DNA from: Micromonospora chalcea
GTDB taxonomy: Bacteria; Actinomycetota; Actinomycetes; Mycobacteriales; Micromonosporaceae
DNA: 64,000 bases
Direction: 5' to 3'
Assembly: GCF_002926165.1 (NCBI RefSeq)
Contig: NZ_MAGP01000132.1
Location: 1-64,000, forward strand
In this document: piece after piece, positions 34,881 through 43,795 of the stretch
Position numbering within the stretch: position 1 is the stretch's first letter
Layout of the letters: every line of letters starts with the position of its first letter
The notes under the pieces: generated by a model
The model's input: the letters and a program-made list of their open reading frames with translations, nothing else
Database searches by the model: none
What the model was told of the DNA's origin: nothing
Position numbers and translations under genes: made by a program

Positions 34881-36005
34881 TCACGGCGTCCAGCGCACCC
34901 CCGGGTTCACCCGCCCGAACCAGTCGAAGACGGCCATGTTGTCCCAGCCGTTCCCGGTGCCGTTGATGTTCGCCGGGTCCCAGCCGTTGCCGGGGACGGC
35001 GTACCAGGTCGGCTCCCAGTAGAAGACCCCGATGGCGCCGGCGTTGCGGGCGGTGTTCTGGACCCAGTCGAACTGCTGGGCCTGCCCGGCCCAGGTCGCG
35101 CTGATGCCGTCGCAGGTGACGTCGCCGATGACGTTCGGCTGGCCGTCCGCGTCGTCCCGGGTGAACGGGTACGCGGTCTCCACGATCACCACCGGCTTCC
35201 CGTAGCGGTTCCGCAGGTCGACGATGTTGTTGTAGAGGTTCGCCAGGCTGCCGTGCCACATGCAGTAGTACGACAGCGCGGTCATGTCCCACTGCACGCC
35301 CTGGGCGCGGATGCCGTCGTAGAACCAGCGGGCGTTGGCGTTGCTGTCGGCGTTGGCGGTGTGGATCATGACCGGGATGCCGCCGCCGCAGGCCTTCACC
35401 GCGTTGTAGCCCTGCTTCAGCAGGCCGGCCAGCGGGGCGAAGTCGTTGTTGACGACCTTCCCCTCGTTCCACAGCATCCCGACGTTGATCTCGTTGCCGA
35501 TCTGCACGCTGTCCGGCAGCGTGCCCTGCCCGCGCAGGGCGGCGCAGACGTCGTACGTGAAGGCGTACACGTCGTTGCGCAGCTGGTTCAGGCTGTGGCC
35601 GGCCCAGGCGGCCGGCTTGTACTGCTTGCCGGGGTCGGCCCAGGTGTCGGAGTAGTGGAAGTCGATGAGGACCTTGAGGCCCTTCGCCTTGGCCGCTCTC
35701 GCCTGGACCAGCACCTTGCTCTTGTTGTTGTAGCCGCTGGCCGGGTTGTTCCAGACGCGCAGCCGGACGTAGTTGACGCCGGCGGACCTGAGGATGTCCA
35801 GCGGGTCACGGGCGACCCCGCCCGCGTCGTAGTACTTCGCCCCCAGGTCCAGGCTGCGCTGCAACGACGAGACGTCCGCGCCCCGCATGCTCAGCGTGTT
35901 CGCGGCGGCGACGGGCGCCGGCGTACCCCCGATCGTGGTGGTGAGGGCGAGGACGACGGCCGTGACGGCCCCGGCCAGGGCGCGGCGGCGGTGGCGTGTG
36001 GTCAC
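34881..36005 (-). CDS. Secreted GH53 endo-beta-1,4-galactanase
   Basis: A 374-residue exported glycoside hydrolase: signal peptide ending GTPAPVAAANTL, then the GH53 barrel with RGADVSSLQ, the acid/base Glu in GNEINVG and nucleophile Glu in IVETAYPF. GH53 enzymes cleave beta-1,4-galactan of plant type I arabinogalactan. GTG at 36005 chosen because it gives the basic N-terminus TTRHRRR followed by the hydrophobic signal. Transcribed 11 bases after the FN3-CBM2 gene, so they form a plant-polysaccharide operon. Confidence 0.93.
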   Translation of the reverse strand: MTTRHRRRALAGAVTAVVLALTTTIGGTPAPVAAANTLSMRGADVSSLQRSLDLGAKYYDAGGVARDPLDILRSAGVNYVRLRVWNNPASGYNNKSKVLVQARAAKAKGLKVLIDFHYSDTWADPGKQYKPAAWAGHSLNQLRNDVYAFTYDVCAALRGQGTLPDSVQIGNEINVGMLWNEGKVVNNDFAPLAGLLKQGYNAVKACGGGIPVMIHTANADSNANARWFYDGIRAQGVQWDMTALSYYCMWHGSLANLYNNIVDLRNRYGKPVVIVETAYPFTRDDADGQPNVIGDVTCDGISATWAGQAQQFDWVQNTARNAGAIGVFYWEPTWYAVPGNGWDPANINGTGNGWDNMAVFDWFGRVNPGVRWTP

Positions 36006-36016
36006 AGGACTTCCTC

Positions 36017-37192
36017 TCAGCCGACTGTGCAGGGGGCGCCGTTGAGCGAGAAGCCGGTCGGCGGCGCGTCGCTGGCGCCCCACCGTCCCTGGAAGCCGAA
36101 GGTCGCGGATCCGTCCGGGGCGATGACGCGGTTCCAGTCGACGTTGCGGGCGGTCACCGTGGCGCCGGTCTGCCCGACCGTGGCGTTCCACGCGTTGGTG
36201 ATCTGCTGGTCGCCGGGGAAGCCGAACGTGACGATCCAGCCGTCGACCGCCGCCGTCCCGGTGTTCTGGACCGTCACCGTGGCCACGAAGCCGCCGGCCC
36301 ACTCGGACTGGTTCCGGTAGGTCACCCGGCAGGTCGAGGGCGGCGGTGGTGGCGGAGTGGTCGTCGTGGGCACGGTGACGGTGTTGGAGGCGATCGACAC
36401 GTTGCCGGCGGCGTCCCGGGCCCGCACGTAGTACAGGGTGCGCAGCGGCGTCGACGGGGGCAGCGGCCCGGTGTACGTGGTCCCCGGCACGGTGGCGACG
36501 AGCGTCGAGGTGAACCAGCCGTCGAACCGGTAGACGTTGTACCCGAGCACGCCGACGTTGTCGGTCGACGGTGCCCAGGACAGCGTGGCGGTGGAGCCGG
36601 TCACCTCGCCGACTGTGAGGTTCTGCGGCGCGCTCGGCGGGGTGGTGTCCGGGCCGGTGTCGGTCACCGGGGTGACCACAGTCAGCGCGTCGGTGGCGGC
36701 CGAGCGGCGGCCGTCGCCGTCGCGGGCCGACACCCGGAACGAGTACTGCCGGCCCGGCTGGATGTAGTTGGTGATCGTGGTGGTGGTGACGTCGCCGAGG
36801 CTGAGGCTGTAGATCACGTCGTCGAACGCCTGGTAGTAGGTGATGTCGTACCCGACGACCGGGCAGCAGCCGCGCGTGGCGGCCGTCCAGGTGAGGGTGA
36901 CCGAGGTGGTCCGCACCTGGGTGGCGGTCAGGTTCGTGGGCGGGCTCGGCGGGAACGGCGTGGTGCTGGGCGTGCTGGGCGTCGACGTGGGCGGCGAGAC
37001 GGTCCCGGTCGGGTCCGCGACGGGCGCCGCGGCCCCGCCGGGCGCCGGTGCGACAGCGGGGTACGCGGCGCCGGCGCCCGCCGGCGGCACCGCGGTCAGG
37101 GCGGTGCCGAGCACCGCCGTGGACACCACGACGGCCGCCGGCAGACCCGGCCGCAGACGGCGCAGAAGTGAGGACGAGGAGACGGCAGCCAT
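36017..37192 (-). CDS. Secreted FN3-FN3-CBM2 carbohydrate-binding protein
   Basis: A 391-residue secreted protein without a catalytic domain: signal peptide ending PPAGAGAAY, Pro/Thr linker, two fibronectin type III domains (about 95-185 and 195-285; TNLTATQVRTTSVTLTW and QNLTVGEVTGSTATLSW), a short Pro linker, and a C-terminal CBM2 domain (about 290-391; CRVTYRNQSEWAGGFVATVTV, NAWNATVGQTGATVTARN). CBM2 domains bind cellulose, here probably acting as an anchor or helper for the adjacent GH53 enzyme. Odd because such modules are usually attached to a glycosidase. Confidence 0.9.
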   Translation of the reverse strand: MAAVSSSSLLRRLRPGLPAAVVVSTAVLGTALTAVPPAGAGAAYPAVAPAPGGAAAPVADPTGTVSPPTSTPSTPSTTPFPPSPPTNLTATQVRTTSVTLTWTAATRGCCPVVGYDITYYQAFDDVIYSLSLGDVTTTTITNYIQPGRQYSFRVSARDGDGRRSAATDALTVVTPVTDTGPDTTPPSAPQNLTVGEVTGSTATLSWAPSTDNVGVLGYNVYRFDGWFTSTLVATVPGTTYTGPLPPSTPLRTLYYVRARDAAGNVSIASNTVTVPTTTTPPPPPPSTCRVTYRNQSEWAGGFVATVTVQNTGTAAVDGWIVTFGFPGDQQITNAWNATVGQTGATVTARNVDWNRVIAPDGSATFGFQGRWGASDAPPTGFSLNGAPCTVG

Positions 37193-37386
37193 ACGCCGAC
37201 GATGCCGCCAACGAATCGATGATCGCCAACGTGTCCCACGCCTCGGTCGGGGCGGCCGGATGTCAGCGGCAGCGCCTGATTCGCCGTTTTGCACCGCCTA
37301 TCTGAGCAATCAGCCACAATCGGAACGACAGGGTGGGCCGCTGCGGAACGGCCACCGCACGCACGAAGGCCGGACGGGAATCGGCG

Positions 37387-37665
37387 ATGGCCACCTTCGA
37401 GTACCGCTGCCCGCAGGACGGCAGCTTCGACGTCGTGATGCCCGTCGGCACCGCGGGCCCGTCGACGAGCTGCCCCCGATGTGACGGCCCGGCGACCCGG
37501 GTGTTCTCCGCGCCCCGGCTCACCCGCACGCCCGCGGCGCTGCGCGAGGCCGTCGACCGGACCGAACGCAGCGCGGAACAGCCGGCGGTGGTCGGGCAGG
37601 TGCCCGGCCGTCGCCCGGCGCGCCGCTCGACGAACCCGGCCCACGCCCGACTGCCCCGATGGTGA
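37387..37665 (+). CDS. FmdB-family zinc-ribbon protein
   Basis: A 92-residue FmdB-type regulator with the start MATFEYRCPQDGSFDVVMPVGTAG and a zinc ribbon CPRC (with the earlier Cys in YRCPQDG). Such proteins are found beside formamidase genes, and the formamidase follows after 21 bases, so the pair is an operon. Its role as a regulator is from the family; the C-terminal half is basic and disordered. Confidence 0.85.
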   Translation: MATFEYRCPQDGSFDVVMPVGTAGPSTSCPRCDGPATRVFSAPRLTRTPAALREAVDRTERSAEQPAVVGQVPGRRPARRSTNPAHARLPRW

Positions 37666-37686
37666 CCACGAGAAGGGCTCAAGACC

Positions 37687-38940
37687 GTGCCTGAACTGCT
37701 GTTCCCCCTCGACTCCACGAAGAGGTTCACCGACCAGGAGAAGGTCGGGCACAACCGCTGGCATCCCGACATCCCGCCCGTGGCGACGGTACGGCCCGGA
37801 CAGTCGTTCCGCGTCCACTGCCGCGAGTGGTTCGACGGCGCGATCCACAACGACGACTCCGCCGAGGACATCCGGGACGCTCCGCTGACCCGGGTCCACG
37901 CGCTCAGCGGCCCGTTCGCCGTCGAGGGCGCCGAGCCGGGCGACCTGCTCATGATCGACATCCTCGACATGGGCCCGATCCCGCAGGAGTCCGGTCCGCT
38001 GGCCGGTCAGGGCTGGGGTTACACGGGCATCTTCCCCACCGGCAACGGCGGCGGCTTCCTGACCGAGCAGTTCCCCGACGCGTACAAGGCGGTCTGGGAC
38101 TTCACCGGCCGCAAGGCCACCTCCCGGCACATCCCCGGGGTCTCGTTCACCGGGATCGCCCACCCGGGACTGATGGGCACCGCCCCGTCCGCGTCGCTGC
38201 TCGCGACCTGGAACCAGCGGGAGGGGGCGCTGATCGCCACCGCACCCGACCGGGTGCCGCCCCTGGCCCTGCCCCCCGAGCCGCAGGACGCGATCCTCGG
38301 CAGCCTCACCGGCGCCGACTTCGACCGGGTGGCCGCGGAGGCGGCGCGAACCGCGCCGCCACGGGAGAACGGCGGGAACCAGGACATCAAGAACTTCACC
38401 GTCGGCAGCCGGGTCTTCTACCCCGTGTACGTGCCGGGAGCCAACCTGTCCCTCGGCGACCTGCACTTCTCCCAGGGCGACGGAGAGATCACCTTCTGCG
38501 GCGCCATCGAGATGGGCGGCTTCGTCGACCTGCACGTCGACCTGATCAAGAACGGCATGCAGACGTACGGCGTCGCCGAGAACACGATCTTCATGCCGGG
38601 TGACACGCCGCCGCAGTACTCCCAGTGGCTGGCCTTCTCCGGGCTCTCGGTCACCCTCGACGGCGAACAGCGGTACCTCGACTCGCAGCTCGCCTACCAG
38701 CGCGCGTGCCTGCACGCCATCGACTACCTGACCCGCTTCGGCTACCAGCCGGAACAGGCGTACCTGCTGCTCGGCGCCGCACCGATCGAGGGCCGGCTCT
38801 CCGGCGTGGTGGACATCCCCAACTCCTGCGCGACCGTCTACCTGCCCACCGAGATCTTCGACTTCGACATCCGGCCCTCGGCGGCCGGTCCGACCCGGAT
38901 CGACCCGGGCAAGGGCGCCCCGAAAGCCACCATGCCGTGA
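37687..38940 (+). CDS. fmdA: Formamidase/acetamidase-family amidohydrolase
   Basis: A 417-residue FmdA/AmdA enzyme that hydrolyses formamide or short amides to acid and ammonia. Characteristic blocks are MPELLFPLDSTKRFTDQEKVGHNRWHPDIPPVA at the start, HPGLMGTAPSA, DLHFSQGDGEITFCGAIEMGG and LLGAAPIEGRLSGVVDIPNSC. Length equals the family. It starts GTG and follows FmdB. A decayed cupin gene begins 4 bases after it. Confidence 0.93.
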   Translation: MPELLFPLDSTKRFTDQEKVGHNRWHPDIPPVATVRPGQSFRVHCREWFDGAIHNDDSAEDIRDAPLTRVHALSGPFAVEGAEPGDLLMIDILDMGPIPQESGPLAGQGWGYTGIFPTGNGGGFLTEQFPDAYKAVWDFTGRKATSRHIPGVSFTGIAHPGLMGTAPSASLLATWNQREGALIATAPDRVPPLALPPEPQDAILGSLTGADFDRVAAEAARTAPPRENGGNQDIKNFTVGSRVFYPVYVPGANLSLGDLHFSQGDGEITFCGAIEMGGFVDLHVDLIKNGMQTYGVAENTIFMPGDTPPQYSQWLAFSGLSVTLDGEQRYLDSQLAYQRACLHAIDYLTRFGYQPEQAYLLLGAAPIEGRLSGVVDIPNSCATVYLPTEIFDFDIRPSAAGPTRIDPGKGAPKATMP

Positions 38941-38944
38941 GCAG

Positions 38945-39150
38945 GTGACCCTCGTGCAGAAGTCATCCCTGACCGCACTGGCCCGCGAACAGCTGAAGCT
39001 CGCGCACGCCGCGCCCAACGGCCGCAGCAGCTCCACCGTCTACGGCGGCCACGAGCACAGGCTCCGCCAGACGGTGATCGCGCTGACCGCCGGCACACGT
39101 TGGAGGCGCTCGAGGACTCGGCGGTGCTGCTCACCGTCGCCAAGCGCTGA
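38945..39150 (+). pseudogene. Decayed cupin-family gene with internal deletion
   Basis: The first half reads LARE, LAHAAPNGRSSSTVYGGHEHRLRQTVIALTAG in frame, the N-terminus of a small actinomycete cupin. After codon about 45 the frame changes, and the family's C-terminus HTLEALEDSAVLLTVAKR appears in another frame ending at 39150. The central beta-barrel, roughly 40 residues, is missing. An internal deletion that shifts the frame explains both. The remaining reading frame would give only junk after the deletion. Confidence 0.75.
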
Positions 39151-39180
39151 CGATGCCACGGCGTCCCGGGCGAGCGGCGG

Positions 39181-40017
39181 CTAGCCGACCAGGGCCTGGG
39201 TGCCGAGGACGGTGAGCAGGGCGAGGCGGTCGGCGTCCTCGGTGCCGGGCTCGGCCGTGTAGATCATGATGCGCAGGTCGCTGCCCGCCACGGTGAGCAC
39301 GTCGCAGTCCAGCGTCAGCGGGCCGACGTTCGGGTGGTCGATGGTCTTGCGGGCGGCCTCGTGGCGGCCGACCGCGCCGGACTTCCACAGTTTCGCAAAC
39401 CGGTCGCTGCCGGCCCGCAGCTCCGCGATGAGCCGCCGGAGCCGCTGGTCGGCCGGGTAGCAATCCGCCGCCGCGCGCAGGTCGGCGACCAGCGCCATCT
39501 CGAACGCTCGCAGTGACTGCGGCGTGTGCCGGGCCCGGGTGCCCGGGCCCAGGAAATGCCGCCAGACCGCGTTGCGCTGGTGACCACGCCACCCGGACGG
39601 ATCCCCCATCAACGCCGCATATGGCACGTTGGCCACGAGCAGCGTCCAGGACGCGTCGTAGACGGCGACGGGCGTACCGGCCAGCCGGTCCAGCATCCGC
39701 TGGACGCTCGGGGTGAGGTGCGCGGGCACCGTCTCCGCGCCCGGCGGCGCCAGCCCGGCCAGCCGGAACAGGTGGGCGCGCTCGGTCGCCGACAGTCGCA
39801 GAGCCCGGGCCAGGGCTTCGACCACCTGCCCCGACGGGTGGGACGCGCGGCCCTGTTCGAGCCGGGTGACGTAGTCCACGGAGACCCCGGCCAGCAGCGC
39901 CAGCTCTTCCCGACGCAGGCCGGCCGTACGCCGGTGCCCGCCGGCCGGCAGCCCGGCGGCTGCGGGCTGGACCCGGTCGCGCCAGCGGCGCACCGCCTGC
40001 CCGAACTCCGTCGCCAT
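39181..40017 (-). CDS. XRE-family regulator with MmyB-like ligand-binding domain
   Basis: A 278-residue regulator: helix-turn-helix at residues 30-75 (LRREELALLAGVSVDYVTRLEQGRA) followed by the MmyB-like domain (LTPSVQRMLDRLAGTPVAVYDASWTLLVAN and RHFL). Members of this group typically control a neighbouring oxidoreductase gene, and here a short-chain dehydrogenase gene is divergent 103 bases away. It is probably its repressor. Confidence 0.88.
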   Translation of the reverse strand: MATEFGQAVRRWRDRVQPAAAGLPAGGHRRTAGLRREELALLAGVSVDYVTRLEQGRASHPSGQVVEALARALRLSATERAHLFRLAGLAPPGAETVPAHLTPSVQRMLDRLAGTPVAVYDASWTLLVANVPYAALMGDPSGWRGHQRNAVWRHFLGPGTRARHTPQSLRAFEMALVADLRAAADCYPADQRLRRLIAELRAGSDRFAKLWKSGAVGRHEAARKTIDHPNVGPLTLDCDVLTVAGSDLRIMIYTAEPGTEDADRLALLTVLGTQALVG

Positions 40018-40119
40018 GCCCCCAGTGTGCGCCGCCGAGCTGGGGCGTTGCCTGGTACCGGCAGTCCCAGGAAAACCGGACGACTGGGTCACCGCGCCGC
40101 CGCGCCGCAGCATGGAGCC

Positions 40120-40827
40120 ATGACCACGACATTGATCACCGGAGCGAACAAGGGACTCGGCTTCGAGACCGCCCGTCGGCTCGTCGCCGCCGGCCACACC
40201 GTCTACGTCGGCAGCCGGGACGCCGGACGCGGGCGCCGCGCCGCCGAGCTGCTGGGTGCCCGGGCCGTCCAGCTCGACGTCACCGACGGCGCGTCAGTGG
40301 CGGCCGCGGCGCGAGCCGTCGAGGCGGACGGAGGGCTGGACGTCCTGATCAACAACGCGGGCGTCGAGGGCCGGGGCACCGGCAACCGGGTGATCGGCGC
40401 CGCGGAGGTGACCGCCGACATGATGCGGGAGACGTTCGAGACGAACGTCTTCGGCACCGTCCGTGTCACAGGCGCGTTCCTGCCGCTGCTGCAGCGCTCG
40501 GCGGCCCCGGTCATCGTCAATCTCAGCAGCGGGCTGGCCTCGCTGACGCGGGTCACCGACCCGGTCACCCCGGCGTACGCGTACCCCGGTGTCGCCTACC
40601 CGGCCTCGAAGGCCGCGGTCAACATGATCACCGTGCAGTACGCGAAGGCGTTCCCGAACATGCGGATCAACGCGGTCGAGCCCGGTTTCACCAGGACCGA
40701 CCTGAACGGGAACACCGGGATCCAGACCGTCGAGCAGGGCGCCGAGATCATCGTCCGGATGGCACTGGTCGGCCCCGACGGCCCCACCGGCGGCTACTTC
40801 GACGCCGAGGGCCCGCTCCCCTGGTAG
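40120..40827 (+). CDS. Short-chain dehydrogenase/reductase
   Basis: A 235-residue classical SDR with the cofactor motif TGANKGLG, NNAG at the structural NNAG site, and the catalytic YPASK following Ser in NLSSGLA. The substrate is unknown. It is divergent from the XRE regulator gene, the usual arrangement for a regulator and its target. The ATG at 40120 gives MTTTLITGANKGLGF; the longer frame upstream is in the regulator's promoter. Confidence 0.9.
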   Translation: MTTTLITGANKGLGFETARRLVAAGHTVYVGSRDAGRGRRAAELLGARAVQLDVTDGASVAAAARAVEADGGLDVLINNAGVEGRGTGNRVIGAAEVTADMMRETFETNVFGTVRVTGAFLPLLQRSAAPVIVNLSSGLASLTRVTDPVTPAYAYPGVAYPASKAAVNMITVQYAKAFPNMRINAVEPGFTRTDLNGNTGIQTVEQGAEIIVRMALVGPDGPTGGYFDAEGPLPW

Positions 40828-40851
40828 ACCGGCGGCCGACTGAGGCTGCCG

Positions 40852-41829
40852 TCAGGTCGCGGCGAGCGCCTTGGTGATGTTCCACTCGGCCAGGTCCAGC
40901 ATCCACTTCCGGTCCGGGAAGTCGGTGTCCGCGATCCGTAGTGGCCCTTCGATCAAGGACAACGTCTGCGCGTATCGGTAGAGCTCCAGCCGGTGGGGAT
41001 CGAGATCGACCGGGCGCAGCGCCGGGTACGACTCGCCGAAGCGCATCTGCAGCCAGGCATGATCCCATTCGACATCGAAGTACGTCAGCCCCTCGAAATC
41101 GATCATGACGGCCTCGCCGGCCGGCGTGACGAGCACGTGATCCGGGCCGAGTTCACCGTGCACCAGCCCGTACTCCACGCGCGGGGTGACCGCGCTCCTG
41201 AGGTGGCGTACGTGGGCGGTGATCCGGTGATGGGCGTCGGCCAGCCGGGCGTCGCGGGCCGCTGCCGCGTCGAGGTGGCCGAGCGCCCGGTCGACGATCA
41301 CGTCCTCCGCGCGCCGCGTCTGGGACGCCTCACCTCGCGCGACGGCCGCGACCTTGCCGTAGTGCGGTCCGAAGGCGGTGTGCATGCGGCGCAGGGCATC
41401 GCCGAGCGCGGACAGCGGCCTGGCGGCGGTGGCCGGATCGTGTTCCAGCACCGCCTCCAGCCGTCGCGCGCCGGCGTCCTCGACGAGCGCGACGTCGGCG
41501 TCGAGGTGACGGCCGTCCCGGTCGATCATCATCAGATGCGGGACACGCACACCTGCCGCGGTGAGCGCCGCGTGGCTGGCGGCGAAGAGATCCGCGCCCG
41601 ACGCATCGGTGAACGGGTCGTCCGGGATGGTCGGTGACGGGGGCCAGTAGTTCTCGTCCGCGGCCCACACGTACAGCATCACTGTTGTCCGGTCGTCCAG
41701 CCGGAGCCGGTAGACGCCCTTCTTGGTGCCGCCCGTCAGCCGGTCCAGGGCAGCGAGCCGCCGGTCGGAGCCGAACTGGTCCGACACGAGGTCGTGCAGA
41801 TCGTCCGGCTGCAGGAAGGTCCGCGTCAT
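40852..41829 (-). CDS. Aminoglycoside-phosphotransferase-family kinase
   Basis: A 325-residue APH/choline-kinase-fold protein with the Brenner-type catalytic loop HGELGPDHVLV (Asp replaced position as Glu-Leu-Gly-Pro-Asp) and metal-binding IDFEG. It phosphorylates a small hydroxylated molecule; substrate not predictable. No clear antibiotic-resistance signature. It converges with the short-chain dehydrogenase gene, 24 bases apart. Confidence 0.85.
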   Translation of the reverse strand: MTRTFLQPDDLHDLVSDQFGSDRRLAALDRLTGGTKKGVYRLRLDDRTTVMLYVWAADENYWPPSPTIPDDPFTDASGADLFAASHAALTAAGVRVPHLMMIDRDGRHLDADVALVEDAGARRLEAVLEHDPATAARPLSALGDALRRMHTAFGPHYGKVAAVARGEASQTRRAEDVIVDRALGHLDAAAARDARLADAHHRITAHVRHLRSAVTPRVEYGLVHGELGPDHVLVTPAGEAVMIDFEGLTYFDVEWDHAWLQMRFGESYPALRPVDLDPHRLELYRYAQTLSLIEGPLRIADTDFPDRKWMLDLAEWNITKALAAT

Positions 41830-42234
41830 GGCCGCCTCTCGTCAGATCGAGGCAGCCAGGCTGCCAGGCCGAGCAGCGGCACACAACCGAGTTGACGCAG
41901 CGGACTTCGCGGACCGGCCCGCCCCGGCGCTGACCGTGTTCGCGCTGCTGATGCAGGTCGGCTTCATCGATGGTGCCACCGAGCAGCCGGCGCTTCCGCA
42001 GATGTTGGAGCCGTCCGGCGGCAGCCCGGGCGGTGGCTGCGGGGATCCGCCCCGGCCGGCAGCCGGTGGACAGGACATGCCCAGGGTGTAGGCCGTCATG
42101 GACAACGAGCCGTAGGCGTAGCCGTCGACGAGGACCTCGGTGTCGGGGATGTCTCGCCCGGATCGGAGATCGAGTCTGCAGCCTGCCCATTCGGGCGGCT
42201 GCCGAGTGACTCCTTGCGATGGAATCATGATCAG
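41830..42234. other. Intergenic region without a supported gene
   Basis: About 400 bases. Several open frames exist on both strands, including a minus-strand one with several cysteines (CGSAGCS), but none has a ribosome site or recognisable family. Possibly decayed sequence. Confidence 0.5.
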
Positions 42235-43323
42235 GTGACGCCCTTCCACATCGATGTGCCCGAAGCCGTCCTGGACGACCTGCGGGCTCGGCTCTCGCGG
42301 ACAAGGCTCGCGCCGGCCGCCCCAGGAGAGCCGTGGGGCGCCGGCACCGACCCTGCGTACCTGGCAGATCTGGTGCGGTACTGGCTCGACGGATTCGACT
42401 GGCGTGCGGTCGAGCGTGCCCTCAATCGGCACCCTCAGTTCGTCACCACGGTCCGAGGCGCGCCGGTCCACTTCGTTCATGTCCGCTCGGCATCGCCCGA
42501 CGCCACGGCGCTGATCCTGACCCATGGCTGGCCCAGCACGTACACGGAGATGCTGCCCCTGGTGTCCCGGCTCGCAGACTTCGACCTCGTCATACCGAGC
42601 CTGCCGGGCTTCGTCTTCTCCGGGCCACTCGCCGAGGGCCCGACGACCGAGGCGGCTGTCGCGGACGTGTGGGCTGAGCTGATGACCCGTCTGGGCTACG
42701 ACCGCTTCGGCGCCTACGGTGGCGACATCGGGTCCGGCGTGTCGACGTGGCTCGGCGCCCGTCACGCAGATCGGGTCATCGGGGTCTTCTCGCAGCACAT
42801 CAAGTTCCCGCCGGCGGACCGCAGGGGCGACCTCAGCCCAGCCGAGGAGGCGTTCGTCGCCATGCTCGACGCGAAGGCCCAAGACGACTGGGGCTACGGA
42901 ATCATCCAGGAGACACGGCCCGACACCCTTGCGGCCGCACTAAGCGACTCGCCGTCCGGACTGGCCGCATGGATCATCGAGAAGTACCAGCGCTGGAGCG
43001 ACTGCGGCGGCGACATCTCCCGCCGGTTCGGCTTCGACGAGTTGCTGACCACCGTGATGCTGTACTGGGTGACCAACTGCATCGGCACGTCCTTCCGACC
43101 CTACCGTGACGACCGCCTGGCCCCACCACTGCCGATCGTCGCCGTGCCCGCCGGTATCACGGTCAGCGTGGAGGACGCCGGCCTGCCCCGGTCGTTCGCC
43201 GAACGCACCTACGCCAACCTCACCCACTGGCGCGAGCCCACCGTCGGCGGCCACTTCTTCGCCCAGGAAGAGCCCGACCTGCTCGCTGCAGACCTGCGCG
43301 CCTTCTTCAGCGCGCTGCGGTGA
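42235..43323 (+). CDS. Epoxide hydrolase (EHN/alpha-beta hydrolase)
   Basis: A 362-residue epoxide hydrolase: N-terminal EHN domain (VTPFHIDVPEAVLDDLRARLSRTR), alpha/beta-hydrolase core with oxyanion block HGWPSTYTE, the nucleophile Asp164 in YGGDIGSG, and the catalytic His in GGHFFAQEEP. It opens an epoxide to a diol. The GTG at 42235 gives the standard EHN start; a TTG seven codons upstream is the longer alternative. EHN epoxide hydrolases also occur in nine-membered enediyne clusters (SgcF, KedF), but this one is about 9 kb outside the cluster with unrelated neighbours. Confidence 0.9.
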   Translation: MTPFHIDVPEAVLDDLRARLSRTRLAPAAPGEPWGAGTDPAYLADLVRYWLDGFDWRAVERALNRHPQFVTTVRGAPVHFVHVRSASPDATALILTHGWPSTYTEMLPLVSRLADFDLVIPSLPGFVFSGPLAEGPTTEAAVADVWAELMTRLGYDRFGAYGGDIGSGVSTWLGARHADRVIGVFSQHIKFPPADRRGDLSPAEEAFVAMLDAKAQDDWGYGIIQETRPDTLAAALSDSPSGLAAWIIEKYQRWSDCGGDISRRFGFDELLTTVMLYWVTNCIGTSFRPYRDDRLAPPLPIVAVPAGITVSVEDAGLPRSFAERTYANLTHWREPTVGGHFFAQEEPDLLAADLRAFFSALR

Positions 43324-43712
43324 TCCAGTAGCTCAACCGGCGGCACCGCCGACCCGGACCGGTACCTGGTGGTGCCAGCTGGCGCGCCGCAGGAGCCGGG
43401 TGGCCGCGATCGTCGCCGCCCACGTCGACCAGCTACGCGCCCACCGCTCGGAGATGGCGCGCGGGCATGCTGCGGCAGCCGGCGCGGAAACGACCAAAGA
43501 GGCCGCCGCCTCCGTCCGCCCGAAGGCAGGTGGAGGCGGCGGCCTCATCGCGTACGGGGTTATCAGGAGCGTCACGCTGAACAGCCCTCTGTCGCTCGTG
43601 CCGCCGAAGCTCCTGCGTGGACACATGATCGACCAGACGCAATTTCCGCACTGAGGAGCTTCCTGCTGCCTCGTCCTGTCCAGTTGTCGCGCACGGGCGA
43701 AGGACCTGAATC
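43324..43712. other. Intergenic region, perhaps with a gene remnant
   Basis: The plus strand from about 43375 to 43654 reads LARRRSRVAAIVAAHVDQLRAH-like helical sequence for about 50 codons without a start or recognised family. It may be the remnant of a plasmid-type or relaxase-like gene. Not called as a gene. Confidence 0.4.
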
Positions 43713-43741
43713 TTGACTAAGGGAACCCGGCCTCGTACAGT
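43713..43741 (+). promoter_or_regulatory. Promoter of matrixin protease gene
   Basis: TTGACT (43713-43718), a 17-base spacer and TACAGT (43736-43741) match the housekeeping promoter consensus. Transcription would begin near 43748, with the ribosome site CGGGGGTTGGG before the ATG at 43796. Confidence 0.6.
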
Positions 43742-43795
43742 GTCCAGACATCCAAAAATTTAAGACTATGTCTCTCAACGGGGGTTGGGTGTTCC

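Noticed and set aside
41842..42104. Minus-strand small cysteine-containing peptide
   Set aside because: No ribosome site or promoter, repeats no known precursor pattern, and composition is ordinary for non-coding GC-rich DNA.
43369..43654. Possible small gene on the plus strand
   Set aside because: No start codon with ribosome site, no recognised family; noted only as a possible remnant.
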